Below, piece after piece: positions 25,352-36,031 of a DNA stretch of 64,000 nucleotides. The stretch lies in the NCBI GenBank assembly GCA_021234155.1, contig JAJEKV010000058.1:3107412-3171411 (forward strand), written 5' to 3'. The DNA comes from Isoetes taiwanensis. Its lineage: Eukaryota; Streptophyta; Lycopodiopsida; Isoetales; Isoetaceae. The position numbers and the translations under genes are program-made. Numbering within the stretch: the stretch's first letter is position 1; each line of letters begins with the position of its first letter. The notes below the pieces were generated by a model. That model was not told the origin of the DNA. It did no database searches and worked only from the letters and a program-made list of their open reading frames with translations.

Positions 25352-26863
25352 TGTAGCGTTCGATTACGACATATACGGTCTCAAGGCATTATCGCAAATC
25401 TTACCGTCCGCGGCGATACCGCCATTCAATTGGCATTAATGCGCGGCGTGCTCTAACCAAGCAAGTAAAGCCCTAGGGAGCAACTTGCAGGGGAGTGCGC
25501 CACACTTATTAATGTCGCGCACTTTAGACCACTAACCATTAAGTGGGCATACCAAGGGTCATGGAAACCTAACCCCTCTTGATAGCCTATGTAAGGCAAC
25601 CAAACCCTAACGCTACTAGTCCACGGTCCTTCCGAGGCTCCATTTTGCGCTGGGAGTCAATCAGGCTCCCAAGATACTGACACCCTAGCTCGTCGATTTC
25701 CCTTTACGGCCGCATTTCAAGCGAAACGGTGACATGGGCGCGTGCAGAGCAGGAGGGCAAGCCCGCGGGTCGGGTATTTACGTCAATTCAATAGCCCTAA
25801 ATCGCCTTACGGGCATAGAGTTGCTATGTTAGCTATTGAATTACCCACCAGCAACCACATAGAACCACAGATAGCGGCGTAACTAAAGAATCTAACTTCT
25901 ATGATGTAAAATTAGATATTATTCTTTAGTTCTTTGATGACTATGGATGTATGGATGATCTCTGTGGACTCATTGTATTGGGAAGGGGGGTAGAGACTTA
26001 CAAACCTAGTAGTTGATGCTCCTAGCTAGTCCCTTTAGTGCACTACTAATATTAGGCACGTGTACAAAACCAAACACGGTTGTGGGTGGAGAGGGACCAG
26101 GCCCGGCTACCGAGGAGCTCATGTCGATTCATGTCCCTCTGGTAGTGCAAAATTTCTCCGGGGGACTTGGTAGCACTAGACCCTAATCTTGATTGCCCTT
26201 TAGCGTGTGACGTGCATGGGTTAAAACACTCTTGGGGTGGTGTACACCTTCCATGGAGTTGATCCGAGGTAAGAGGCGTTGGCCCTCTAGTGTGAGTGAC
26301 ATGCCCCAACTTACGGTGGGAGAAATCCTACACGCCCCATAAATGGCAGGGAGATACAGCGAGAGCAATGCCCCAGCTATACATCAGATGGGCTACAGTT
26401 CAGTCCCAAGACTTATCAACCTACTGCGCAAAGGGGTATTGCAGGGAGGGGTGGATGACCGGACTACCTTTGCCATGTCCCTTTGCAGTAACTCACTTTG
26501 TTATTGCACTGCAATGCCTTGACCTCACGGAGACTGACTTGTGATTCACTGATGTACGTGAGGTAGGAGCCCTTACGTGATGTCTTGATCTTTGTACGTG
26601 CTTGAGATACACCCAGTAAACCACACCCTCGGGGTGGTCCTATGTTGATGATGTATGTCCTACTGACATGTATATTACGCTTACACGCAGCTAGGTAGGC
26701 CACGAGAGCGGGGTAAATAATGGCCCCTAAATTCTTCCCCTTTGCGGAACATCTCAGGGATTTCGCATTGATGCACGTGGAGAAGTATATTAGCATGGGT
26801 ATGGGGGATGAGCTCACATTTGTATCACAGTGGAGTGCAGAGTATATGAGTAGGGGCGTCACA
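25352..26863 (+). repeat. 5' LTR of the Ty3/gypsy element
   Basis: Aligned by eye with 34484-36031. Shared landmarks in the same order include 'acggtctcaaggcatta', 'ttattaatgtcgcgcactt', 'accattaagtgggcatacc', 'gggtcatggaaacctaac', 'gtggactcattgtattggg', 'gatgctcctagctagtccc' and 'gggtggtcctatgtt'. The proposed start is tg at 25352 and the end is ca at 26862-26863, directly before the primer-binding site. It differs from the 3' copy by many short indels and substitutions. Confidence 0.85.
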
Positions 26864-26880
26864 TTGAGTATCGAGCAATG
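26864..26880 (+). other. primer-binding site (initiator-Met tRNA type)
   Basis: The sequence 'ttgagtatcgagcaatg' right after the LTR end differs by small changes from the plant consensus core TGGTATCAGAGC. Position and partial match together support it, although it is degraded. Confidence 0.6.
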
Positions 26881-27529
26881 TTCTTGGGATAAGGCAAAGC
26901 AAGCCATGCTCCCGATGAGTACTAACTTGATAGGATCATAAACCTCGAAAGAAATTAGAATTTTTTCCTTGGCTTTTGTGTGGTATATGCTAGGATTAGT
27001 AGCAGGTTAAGTAGTGAAACATAAGGCGAAACTTCAATAAAATCTTTATAAAAGGTAAGAATGTCTCTGCGTCGGCCCGAACACAAACCTAAAAATTTAA
27101 ATTGACCACAGGCATCGTGTGAACATTAGATCAAAATCACCTTAATACTTGATGAATTTTTAATAAGGTAACATGTGCTAGGTCGAGGTTTTTAAAAGGT
27201 AAGATTTGGCCTAATTTGTATATTACATCCCTAAGGAATATGCCTAGAAGTTACATAATTTAGTCAAGAATGCACAATGTCTCTGCGTGCAGCATGAAGC
27301 TTGATCTAATTATTAGCTCGGGGCCTCAGTAGCATCGTGTGGAGACCCGGTGCCAGAAAACTCTGAAATAGAGGTACATGTTTTAAGTCAATAGGTGCCT
27401 TGGCACATTAAAAAGAGCAACTCAGGTGCAACCTAAAAAATTGCCCAAACTATAAATAGACCTAGACCCCCTCACTTTCGTGGATTTCCCTCTTTAAAAT
27501 CACGCTCGCCCCTTTTAAAAAGAGGCTGA

Positions 27530-28800
27530 TTTTAGGCGCTGACCTCCGTCCGGCAGCCGCGTGTTAAGACATGGCGAGACAAAATAACTAGGATTACTTG
27601 AGAGGCAGAAACCGCGGCCGCCCTACTCCGGCGGATACTTGAGGGCGTCTTCTTAGGAGAGACCTTATTAGAGTAACAGGGCAAGTCGAGGAGCACCAGC
27701 GAAGAAGGATCGGCAAGGAGCTTTCGGGATGGCCAGCCAACATCGCCGACCGGGGGCGGGTGTGAGGGAGGCGAAGAAGGAGGTGCCCTTTCCGAGATAC
27801 ACGCAAGCTGAAGTGCTTTCGAGGAAGAAGGAAGGCGACCAAATCGAGAGAGTCCCTCGGCGGATGGAGAGGGAGAAGCAACAAAGGTCTGCGGCGAAGC
27901 GAGGCGAAGTACGCTAGCAAAGAAGCGAGGGACCCAAACCCCCAGAGGCGGCGAGGAGGAAGCGGCTCGAGGCATGGTCCGGATGCGAAGCAAAGAAGCG
28001 ACGCGGCGAAGAAAAGTAGGAGAAAGAAGAGGAAGAGGGAGGAAAAAGAAAGCAAGGAGGCGGGTGGAAGAGGAGCTTCGAGGGCAAGGTGTCGAGAGCA
28101 GCCCAAGAGACTAAAGACTCCTTTGGCCAAAGGTTGTCATTCAAGGCGGCCAGCGGACCGGCCCCACATCCTCCTCGGATGGCTGGGATGATAGGGATTA
28201 CAGCCCTCATCATCAAGAAGGAGAGAGTTCTTCAAAGCCGGTGTAGCTGGCCGAGGGGAGCTCCAAGACCAAGCGACCTACGGCGAGTGCGAGCACCCTT
28301 ACGACTTGGGATAGAAACAATGGCCGCTGACCTGCCCAGGAATCATGCGTGATAGACCCTATCAGGGTCTACCGGAGAAGCTCAAGGAACACAATGTGTT
28401 CCTTGAAGAAGTGGGGAGGCTTACAACTCCTATTACGGAGAATAGAGTGAGGTAGCCGAAGGTGGGCGGCCGCCGAGCGGACCCTAAAGCCACGCCCGGT
28501 AAGCCTCCAAAGCGCCAAGGAAAGCCCGGTCGAGAGGCTGAATCCCGAGGCAATCCCGGGGAGATCCGGCACTTCGAGGAGGAGTTTGACTTCCTTATTC
28601 CCAGGAAACTCCCGCCATGGGAGCTCATAAAGGAAGTGATGAAGAATCACGACACCCGACGCCCAGGGATACTTGATTGAGATCTTTGCTAACCCTACAA
28701 AGCGTGAGGGCGAAACTTCGTGCAACATTTTGAAAATGCAACGTACGCGGTACATAAAAAGCACTTGGCGGTCATATCAAGGAGAGCCTTATTGATTTTG
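27530..28800 (+). pseudogene. probable gag region of the Ty3/gypsy element (frameshifted)
   Basis: This GC-rich block follows the 5' LTR and leader. Plus-strand fragments, broken by stops and shifts, encode very polar Arg/Lys/Glu-rich peptides (27729-28080), then a Pro/Arg-rich part with a hydrophobic patch (28089-28350), then 'PKATPGKPPKRQGKPG' (28480s). The final fragment, NPTKREGETS / QHFENATYAVHKKHL at 28690-28790, has the spacing of the gag motif around 'ReGEtl..f..rF...v'. I infer gag from position and this late motif; no zinc knuckle is seen. Long minus-strand Leu/Ser/Pro-rich frames here are shadows. Confidence 0.45.
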
Positions 28801-29700
28801 TAAAAATGATAAAATTTTTGTTTTAATACAAAGTATCTTTTTAGGTAAATTATGTGTATAATTGTACTTAACTAAGTTGAATTAGCGAGTAATGGCTTTT
28901 GTTGATAAATTGGACATATTTAAGAGCAGAAGTAGTGAAAAATGTCTCACCTGTTAGAGTGCCCGGAGGCTAAACCTAAAATTTGGGGAGGTGAGGCCAC
29001 GGAAGCATGTGTGAACCTTCACTCTAAACTAGACCAAAACACCTCCGTCGGGCAAGTAAGAGGTCAATCTTGCCTTAACTTCGATGAGACTAGCATGTTG
29101 ACCCTTTGTTCACCGAGATTGGACAAGTTTGACCAGAGACCAAATGTCTCACACGTCGCCGATGGCAAACCTAAAATTTAGAGTGAGCCCGAGCATCATT
29201 AGCTGAACCTCCTAACATTTTCTCTTCCATCAACACCCAATTGACCTCTAGTTGTTGCAATAGGTTCATTAGACCATCCTATTTATGCACAAAACCTCAA
29301 AGTAGCTCCCCAATCCTCATTTTGATCCAAGATAGGTAAGAATCGTAACACTAAGATTGTTTCAAGCTATCCAAAAATTAGGGTTTTCCCTTTGTCTATA
29401 AAGCCGGGCCCTTATTTCTCCTTAGCACCCTACAAAGGCCCAACTTCCAGGCCTTCTGGCGATCTTCCGACTCCACTGAGGCTGCATGCATTTTGTGGAG
29501 TCGACCTCTAGATCCATAGCATTTCTGCTGACTTGACGTTGCCCGCCGGTCTTACATCTTACATTTGGCCAGATGTCAATGCAATTTTTAGGGTTTTCCA
29601 TAAAGAGCTAGATGTCCAAGCCCGCGTTGCGAGCAACCCGGCTTACACATGGAGGTCGTAATGCGAATTCCAAGCTAGGGTAGGGCCGAGTCCCTAGATG
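28801..29700. other. unassigned interior DNA of the retroelement
   Basis: No reverse transcriptase or protease motif is found where it would be expected. A short repeat, 'aatgtctcac...ctaaacctaaaattt', occurs near 28940 and again near 29144, suggesting a small duplication or an inserted sequence. Confidence 0.35.
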
Positions 29701-31345
29701 CAGCTTCCCCCATGCAGGTATATTTTGTCCCCAAACTGATCCCTCAAAACCTTTGCCCAAATTGAGTTAGACGTTTGGATTGAGAATGAATCCTCCTTGA
29801 ATAATTGAAGGATAGGGGGAGAAGAAAATTTCTTGGAGGGTTCTCCTACATTCGGGATTTTACTGCGAATCATGCGATTAGAGTATTCATTCCGCAGGGG
29901 GTTTCACAGGTTCTTCGATGGTGAGAACTCTGGCCCTATTCTCATGAGCCGGGGTCACCACGAGAGCACTAGGATCCACAATTTCCTTCCCCTTGGCTCT
30001 ATTAAGGATTTTGACTTCCAGATTATCTGTCTGGAAGCTAACCTTCTTCCTCCATTGCCTCCTCTGCTCTGTCATCTTATGCTCCTCTAGGTTCTGTTGT
30101 TCACGAAGCTCTCTCTCCTTTAATTTCCTCGCCTTCCTTTTTGCACTGCCATTTACATTTCTTCTTTGCTTCTGAACAGGGGTATTTTGATTTCTTTGGA
30201 TTTTCCCATTATTGGGGGTAATCCATTCATCTTCCTTACTCTGCTCCACAATCTGTCTCGGTTTTTCTGCTTTCATCCCTTTACAAATGCCTCCACCATG
30301 CAATCGGATGCCACAGATGGCACAAGGCTCAGACAGACCATTCCAAGCCAGCTTTAGAGTTTTTGGGTTCCCAAAATAATCAATGTAATGGATATTGTTG
30401 GGCACTGGTTTGAGGAGGTCAATCTGAGCCCACACTCTGGGGGCTCGATCAGGTGAGATCTCCAGAGCAATATAGTTCCCTGTATTCTTGAAAAGGGAAT
30501 ACAAGGACTGTTCATTCCAATACATGGGGTTTAGCCCCTGTAGAGATGACCAGGCCGGATGAAAAAGTTCTGTTAGGTTAAAGGAATCAAATCGGGATAC
30601 CATTTAAAGGAAAGAGCGTGTATTGGCCCTCTTGATAGTCCCTTTGGCCAGGTAGCCTGATTCCCTTGAGAGGATCTTTCATCCCCTTTGGTACGACCCC
30701 CCTATCCATTTTCCTCCCCCTTTTTTTATTTTTCCTTTTTCTTGTATTGAGTGCACCACCCTGTTAACAACTCCTAATCCTCGACCATGACTCTAGCGGT
30801 GATACACCTTCTAACCAAAAGAGCGAGCAGTTGAACACCCTTTCTTTGGCATGTTCCTATCTTCTACAAACTCCCCTAACCAAGATTCAATTACCTGCAC
30901 TTCAAGATCTTCGTCTACTGAAATGAAAGGAAAGATGGGGTGGAAAAGATCAAAGGTTGCATCTTCACCCTCCCCTAACGGCCACAAGAAATCTTGAACT
31001 TCGGCAAGGATAGAAGTATCTACATTAGCCATGGTCTAGGGTTCGGCCTTGCGTGATCCATTAAACTTCCTTATTTACACTTAGCGAGGTACTTGACCAT
31101 GTGAAGCTGCTTTCTCTAAACATGGGCATGTCACCGATGTGACCCACCTCATATCTTTTTCTCGTCGGTGCCTCGAGAGAGGCCTATAAAATGGGTTTGG
31201 TGTAGGTAATTCTCGCGTCATAGTATTCTGCATCCTTTTGCAGAAATCACCCACATTGACTCTAGCTATGGCGGGATTTGGGCCAAAGTGTACAATATAG
31301 CACTTTTTCTTCCTAGCTGTGAAGGATCGGTCGATAGCCCACATG
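29700..31345 (-). mobile_element. nested L1-type LINE fragment (ORF1 region)
   Basis: It lies in opposite orientation inside the Ty3/gypsy element, where protease and reverse transcriptase should be. It carries an ORF1-like frame (29887-31032). Further downstream on the minus strand a short stretch near 29740-29860 (SIWAKVL..-like after one frame change) resembles the late part of LINE ORF2, suggesting the middle of ORF2 is deleted. Boundaries are approximate and no poly(A) tail was identified at the left edge. Confidence 0.6.
29887..31032 (-). pseudogene. LINE ORF1-like protein with CCHC zinc knuckle (frameshifted)
   Basis: The 5' piece (30811-31032, 73 codons from ATG) and the 3' piece (29887-30603, 238 codons) lie in different frames. 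The large piece begins with a region typical of plant LINE ORF1 DUF4283-type nucleic-acid-binding domains, with YWNEQSLYSLFKNTGNYIAL and RVWAQIDLL. A perfect C-X2-C-X4-H-X4-C knuckle (CAICGIRLHGGGIC, residues 94-107) follows, then a long Lys/Arg/Glu/Gln-rich tail. ORF1 proteins bind the element RNA. The intact 238-codon frame stands out in this decayed region and suggests the LINE arrived later than the host retroelement. Confidence 0.65.
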
Positions 31346-31800
31346 CGAGAAATGGCATTGGATATAGATGATTAGGTAGGTCTAGTTAGAATTTATGGAT
31401 GGAGCAGGCGTCACGATATGAAAGTATTAATGGAAGGTGCGGCTATGGTGTCATATGAACTTCGATTACTTTAAAGCGGCGTTATTTAACAAAAAATCTA
31501 ATTGCGGCATTTATTTGCAATCGTGTGAGGGTCGGATTTCATGGTAGCTTCTCATGGATATCAAATTGCATCAAATAGGTGGAGTGACTTAGGTCGGCTG
31601 AACAAAGATTCCCTTAAGTTTTTCTACTTCTTTGGGCAATTTAGCGAAGCAGACATTTTGGCAATAAAAATAGAGTTCAAATTTTTCTACTATTTGGACA
31701 ATTACGATTCCTCACTGCTTGAAGAAAGACTATTCCTCTAATTACGCAATAGTCGGAAAAGACTATTTTGTGAGCAAATTGGAATTGATGCAAGTAAAAT
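31346..31800. other. unassigned, possibly the end of reverse transcriptase
   Basis: Position just upstream of RNase H suggests degraded reverse transcriptase. A 66-codon plus-strand frame (31541-31741), Phe/Leu/Asp-rich, could be a fragment, but no YxDD motif is seen. Confidence 0.3.
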
Positions 31801-31805
31801 TGCTA

Positions 31806-32130
31806 CGGTATGATATTGATGCAAGAAGAAGCGAGGATTGTAGCATGATTATGGAAAATGAGCAGCCTTGAAACCACGCTACCGGAACTCATGACCAAGA
31901 GTTGCTTACTTGCGGTTGTATGGGGCATTAAGGATTTGGAGGCACTACACATTTGGAGGAAATTCCAACTTGACCTGAGATCATCGAGTCTCCAATGCAT
32001 TATTCCGCGCAATCACACCTCAACTTTGAGGCAAAGAAGGTGGATAAGGTTCCTCGAAGAATCGACTTGATATAGTCTATAAAGCGGAAGCTCAGCGTGG
32101 TAGCAGTGCACTTTCAAGGCACCCCACGAC
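31806..32130 (+). pseudogene. RNase H domain remnant of Ty3/gypsy pol
   Basis: Across small frameshifts one reads LMQEEARIVA, LPELMTKSCLLAVVWGIKD, LHIWRKFQLDLRSSSLQCI, TLRQRRWIRFLEE and finally a 'SALSR' piece. These follow the order of the Ty3/gypsy RNase H signature (E-x-E-LLAvvwai..wr.yl.gr.f.l.tDh.sL..., then RQrRW..fL, then ADALSR). The second catalytic Glu-Leu site is degraded and stops are present, so it is inactive. Confidence 0.75.
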
Positions 32131-33330
32131 AACGAGTCCATTGCAATGCAATCTCCAGCTCACAGGTGACTTGGAAGGAAGGCTGAAGCAGCACTTACCC
32201 GGCAGTCTGCAGTTCAGGAAGTGGGGCGAGCTTGTGCAAAACGAAACTGAGATAGAGGAGGCCTTCAAAATTTCAAGAAGGGAAGGTAACCTCTTATACC
32301 ACAAGAATAAGTTGTCGCGTCTTGCAGTCATGGGGAGTGAGGAAGTTGATTCTTCATGACACCTAGCGACCCAATAGGCGGCCATGCGGGGATTCGCGAA
32401 GACATACTTCAAAATCAGAGCGATTACCTACTGGCGAGGCATGAAAGAAGCAGATAATACGCTATATCAAAAGTGCAGGTTGTGTCAGCAAACAAAATGA
32501 AACAGCTCAATTCGGAAGCATTAGAACCATTAGCGATTGCCAAGCGCTAAGTGGGAGGAATCGCCGACATGGACTTCATATGAGGGCTTCAAGGGCGGTG
32601 CAGAGGGAAGGATGCCTGCCTTGATGGTCATGGCGGAGCAAGTTATGAAGATGGCACATTTTGTGCCTTGCGGGACCAGCATTACTGACTATGGATCTGG
32701 CAAAGCTCTTCACAAGAAATCGCCGGGCTCCATGGCATGCGAGAGAGATCATCGACAGAGACCCAAAGTTCATGAGTGCCTTTTGGCGAGATCTTTTTCG
32801 ACAATTGACGAAATTTGTCAATGAGCATGGCTGTCATCCCTCAGACGGATGGGCAAGCGAATGGACCAGAATTTTGGAAGATAATACTTTCTGAGAAACT
32901 ATGCGGAACAAGCGGGGGGCATGTTGGAAGAGTTTATTCACTTGGTGGAGTTAAACATGACGCTTTTAGCGGGGAATCATCCCAAATATGGCGGATTCTT
33001 GATCCTTCACGGCTGCAATGCCTAACTCGGACACTTGGCACAACCATTGTCAAAAGTAGAGGTTCATGACAAATGTTGGCCGACATCGCGGCCCCAGTGG
33101 AAGAGGTTAGGGGATATCTTCTTGCGGTGGAGCAAAAAGAGCATCGGCGGCAGAGCAAACCTGCGACGGTCGAGAGGTTTTGAAGTTGGCGACAATGTTT
33201 GTAAGATCAAGGTAAGGCCAAAGCTCCGCATTGGAAACTACAAAGCTTGCTCAGGTGGGGCGAGGGTCCTTTCCGAGAATAGACAAGGAAAGTGGGTAAT
33301 CAATCCTACAAGTTAGACCTGCGGCACACT
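32131..33330 (+). pseudogene. integrase remnant of Ty3/gypsy pol
   Basis: The zinc-binding region is seen as GHAGIRE / RAITYWRGMKEA then KCRLCQQTK (32370-32495), matching HHCC integrase layout. The core follows with EESPTWTSYEGFKG, MAHFVPCGT, 'RDPKFMSAFWRDLFRQLTKF' (32756-32815) and 'IPQTDGQAN' (32834). These are the conserved blocks around the D,D-E catalytic site of gypsy integrases. The region after it ends with 'GFEVGDNVCKIKV' and, past a stop, IHKVFHV (33334-33355), the usual integrase C-terminal motifs. Several frame changes are needed to read it through. Confidence 0.85.
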
Positions 33331-33650
33331 GAAAATTCATAAGGTCTTCCACGTGTAGGTTTGTTGAAGAAGCATACTCCCAAACCGGAAGAAGTAGACA
33401 CACACCAACATTGTTGGAAATAGCGAGGAAAGAGCGACTAGAGATAGTCCCAGGACTTAATCCTTGATAAAGCAATCAAGAAAACAAGTCGGAATTTCTC
33501 AATACTTGGTCAAATTGAAACGCACCCGATGGAAGACAGCGAGCGTGGAGCAAGCAATACCTCTCCTTAAGGTACGTTCATGGAGCAATGAGATGGCAAG
33601 ATCATTGTCGAAGAAATCGGCGCGACATGTCGATAGTGGTGTAGATTAAA
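33330..33650 (+). pseudogene. C-terminal tail of gypsy pol
   Basis: After the IHKVFHV motif comes a polar stretch with ILDKAIKK-like and YLVKLKRTRW pieces (33464-33540). In chromoviral Ty3/gypsy elements a chromodomain-like 'yLVKWk..p..d..WE' occurs here. The match is short and broken, so chromovirus assignment is only suggestive. Confidence 0.4.
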
Positions 33651-33675
33651 ATTCAGTATACATAGGATTAATCTC

Positions 33676-33712
33676 ACGCATGCAACCTATACTAGGTATG
33701 GGTTGCATGCGT
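33676..33712. other. perfect 12-bp stem hairpin near the retroelement 3' end
   Basis: Arms acgcatgcaacc (33676-33687) and ggttgcatgcgt (33701-33712) pair perfectly around a 13-base loop. It lies between the end of pol and the 3' LTR. It could be an RNA structure or a small inverted duplication. Confidence 0.75.
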
Positions 33713-34470
33713 TTGGCATTATACACCGATGATGGGACCACTACGGTGATCTCTGGGGCGTGGTGGAATGTGTCATTATGTAGGCATGACGCGGTTACCT
33801 TGGATTAGGTTGTAAAGTAGATTAAAGGTCTACTTAGTCTCCGCGAGTAGATGGCTTCGAGAGATAAGAGGTCATTGAGGGAATGCATTGATAGGGAAGC
33901 ACCTACAGCCAGTACCTACGGGGAGGGACCCATCCTTCCGCCCAACTACGGGAAGGACACTATATCGCTTGGAGCGGCGCTAAAGGTGTGAAACGCGGCG
34001 GCATATAGGCATTATAGAGGCGCCGTCTCCACGGCCACGATGGAAGAAGCATCCTCTTCCTACACGGGGAGATTAGTCATGCATCCATTTAGTTAATTAG
34101 ATGGGTGGTCCCCTTATAACCATAATATTATTAATTATTGAAATGGTACTAACGTGAGTAATAAACTGTGAGGGCAATAAATGGGAGGATAAAAGGGGTC
34201 GAGCTACAAAGACTTGCAACACAATTATGTAATTAGAATGTGTTGCAAGGAATGAAAAAAATCTTAGAAAACATAATAGTTATGAAGCCCGATAACGAAT
34301 AAATACAAATATTGTTTAACTTATTGATTAAATAATAATGTTTTAAGTATTACCTAAGGTAATATTAATAAATGTATAAAGTGTAATAATAATAAAGTGT
34401 ATGCATCAAGTTGTTGCGGGGACAAAAGTCCCAGGTAGGAGACCCACGATCTTTGCGGACATCATCATTT
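33713..34470. other. 3' untranslated interior of the retroelement
   Basis: Non-coding, turning AT-rich towards the 3' LTR. No gene or additional domain is seen. Confidence 0.5.
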
Positions 34471-34483
34471 AAGGTGGGAAGAA
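34471..34483 (+). other. polypurine tract
   Basis: The run 'aaggtgggaagaa' directly precedes the proposed 3' LTR start. Plus-strand priming tracts sit exactly here in LTR retrotransposons. It supports the LTR boundary, although one T interrupts it. Confidence 0.6.
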
Positions 34484-36031
34484 TGCTTGACCTTCGATGC
34501 GACATACGGTCTCAAGGCATTATACCGTGTACTGCACCGTCGCAGCATTACCGCGTCATTCAATTGGCGGTAATGCGCCCGACTGACAACCAAGCAAGTG
34601 GCGCCCTAGGGGGCAACTTGCAAGGGAATGCTTACACTTATTAATGTCGCGCACTTTGGGCATCCACCAACCATTAAGTGGGCATACCAGGGTCATGGAA
34701 ACCTAACCTAGCCCCATTAGCCTATGTAAGGCAACCCAAACCCCTAACTTTCCTTTTCGTCCACGGTCCTTCCGGAGGCTCCATTTACAGCGTGCTTCAA
34801 GAGTCAATCCCGACTCCCAAGATACACTTTGAGAGCACTCTAGCTTCGTCAGTTCCTTTTCGACGCATCACCAAAGCAAGGCCCGGCGACATGGGCGCTG
34901 TCCAGAAGCTTGAGGAGGAGCAAGGCCGCAGGTCCGGGTATTTAAATTGATTCAATAGCCTAAAAGCGTAGCCGGGCATAGGGGTTAGCATGTTTAGCCT
35001 ATTGAATTACCCTGCTGTACATAAAACCCTAGATAGTGGTAACTAAAAGAATCTAACTTCTATGATGCGAGTAGATATTATTCTTTAGTTCTTTGATGAT
35101 ATGGATGTATGGATGATCTCTGTGGACTCATTGTATTGGGAAGGGGTAGAGACCTACAAGCCTAGTAGTTGATGCTCCTAGCTAGTCCCTTTAAGCGCAC
35201 TACTAATATTAAAACCTGTGTACAAGAACCAAACACAGTTTGTGGGTGGAGAGGACGGGCCAACACAAGGGGCTCATGTCTGATTCATGAAGCTGTCCCT
35301 CACGGTAGTAAGGCCTACTCCGGGGACTTGGCCCACTAGACCTAATGCTGCATTTGCCACTGCGTGCAGTGATACATGGGTTAGAGCACTCTTGGGGTGG
35401 TGTACACCTTCCTTGGAGTTGATCCCGAGTAGCGGTGGCCCTCCCAATTACCGGCTGAGTCGACATGCTAGCTTTTGGTGGGAGAAATCCTACTGCCCCA
35501 TCCGAGGCTGGGAGATGCACAGCGAGGCAGTGCTTGGCTATGCATCCGTTGGGCTGATCCGATCCCAAGACTTATCAGCCTACTACGCAAAGTGTGCCGC
35601 GGGAGAGGCGGATAGGCGGACTACCCAACTACCCATGTCCCTTTGCCGGCCAACTCCACTTGTTATTACCTAAATACGCTTGACCTCTAGAGACCGCTTG
35701 TCCCGGTCCACCCACATTATTATGAGCCGGGTAGAACTCCCTTATTAATGCTTGATCTTTGTACTGATGCGGATATGTGGTGAGCCACCCTCGAGGGTGG
35801 TCCTATGTTATTGATGTATGTACTATGACGTATGTGCAGCTTCAGCGGCCTAGGTAGGCCACGGGAGCGGAGGTAAATGACCCTTCATTCTTCCCAGCTA
35901 CGGAACATCTCAAGGGTTGCGGTGATGCGTGGAGGCTATTCCAGCATGGAAGTGGTATGGGGGATGAACTCTTGCTTGTATATCTGGTGGAGTGCAGGTA
36001 TATGAGTAGGGAGCGTCCTGGAGACCCGGCA
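34484..36031 (+). repeat. 3' LTR of the Ty3/gypsy element
   Basis: Direct partner of 25352-26863. It starts tgcttgac after the purine tract and the homology ends near ca at 36030-36031. It contains the shared 'gatgctcctagctagtccc' motif also present in the minus-strand LTR at 4.7 kb. Short open frames inside it on both strands are not genes. Confidence 0.85.

Larger units (their letters stand above)
25352..36031 (+). mobile_element. decayed Ty3/gypsy LTR retrotransposon with nested LINE fragment
   Basis: Two colinear direct repeats of about 1.5 kb flank a 7.6-kb interior. In order the interior holds a primer-binding site, a GC-rich gag-like region, a minus-strand LINE fragment, RNase H, zinc-binding and core integrase, an integrase C-terminal region, a hairpin and a purine tract. 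RNase H before integrase is the Ty3/gypsy order. Protease and most of reverse transcriptase are missing, replaced by the LINE and unassigned sequence. All coding parts are frameshifted. No five-base target duplication is evident at the ends, so exact edges may be off by a few bases or the site has decayed. Confidence 0.85.

Noticed and set aside
27532-28130. Minus-strand Leu/Ser/Pro-rich frames of 153 and 178 codons
   Set aside because: They are antisense to the GC-rich gag-like region of a plus-strand retroelement and show no domain.
29993-30175. Plus-strand Cys/Leu/Ser-rich frame
   Set aside because: It is antisense to the Lys/Arg/Glu-rich tail of the LINE ORF1 protein.
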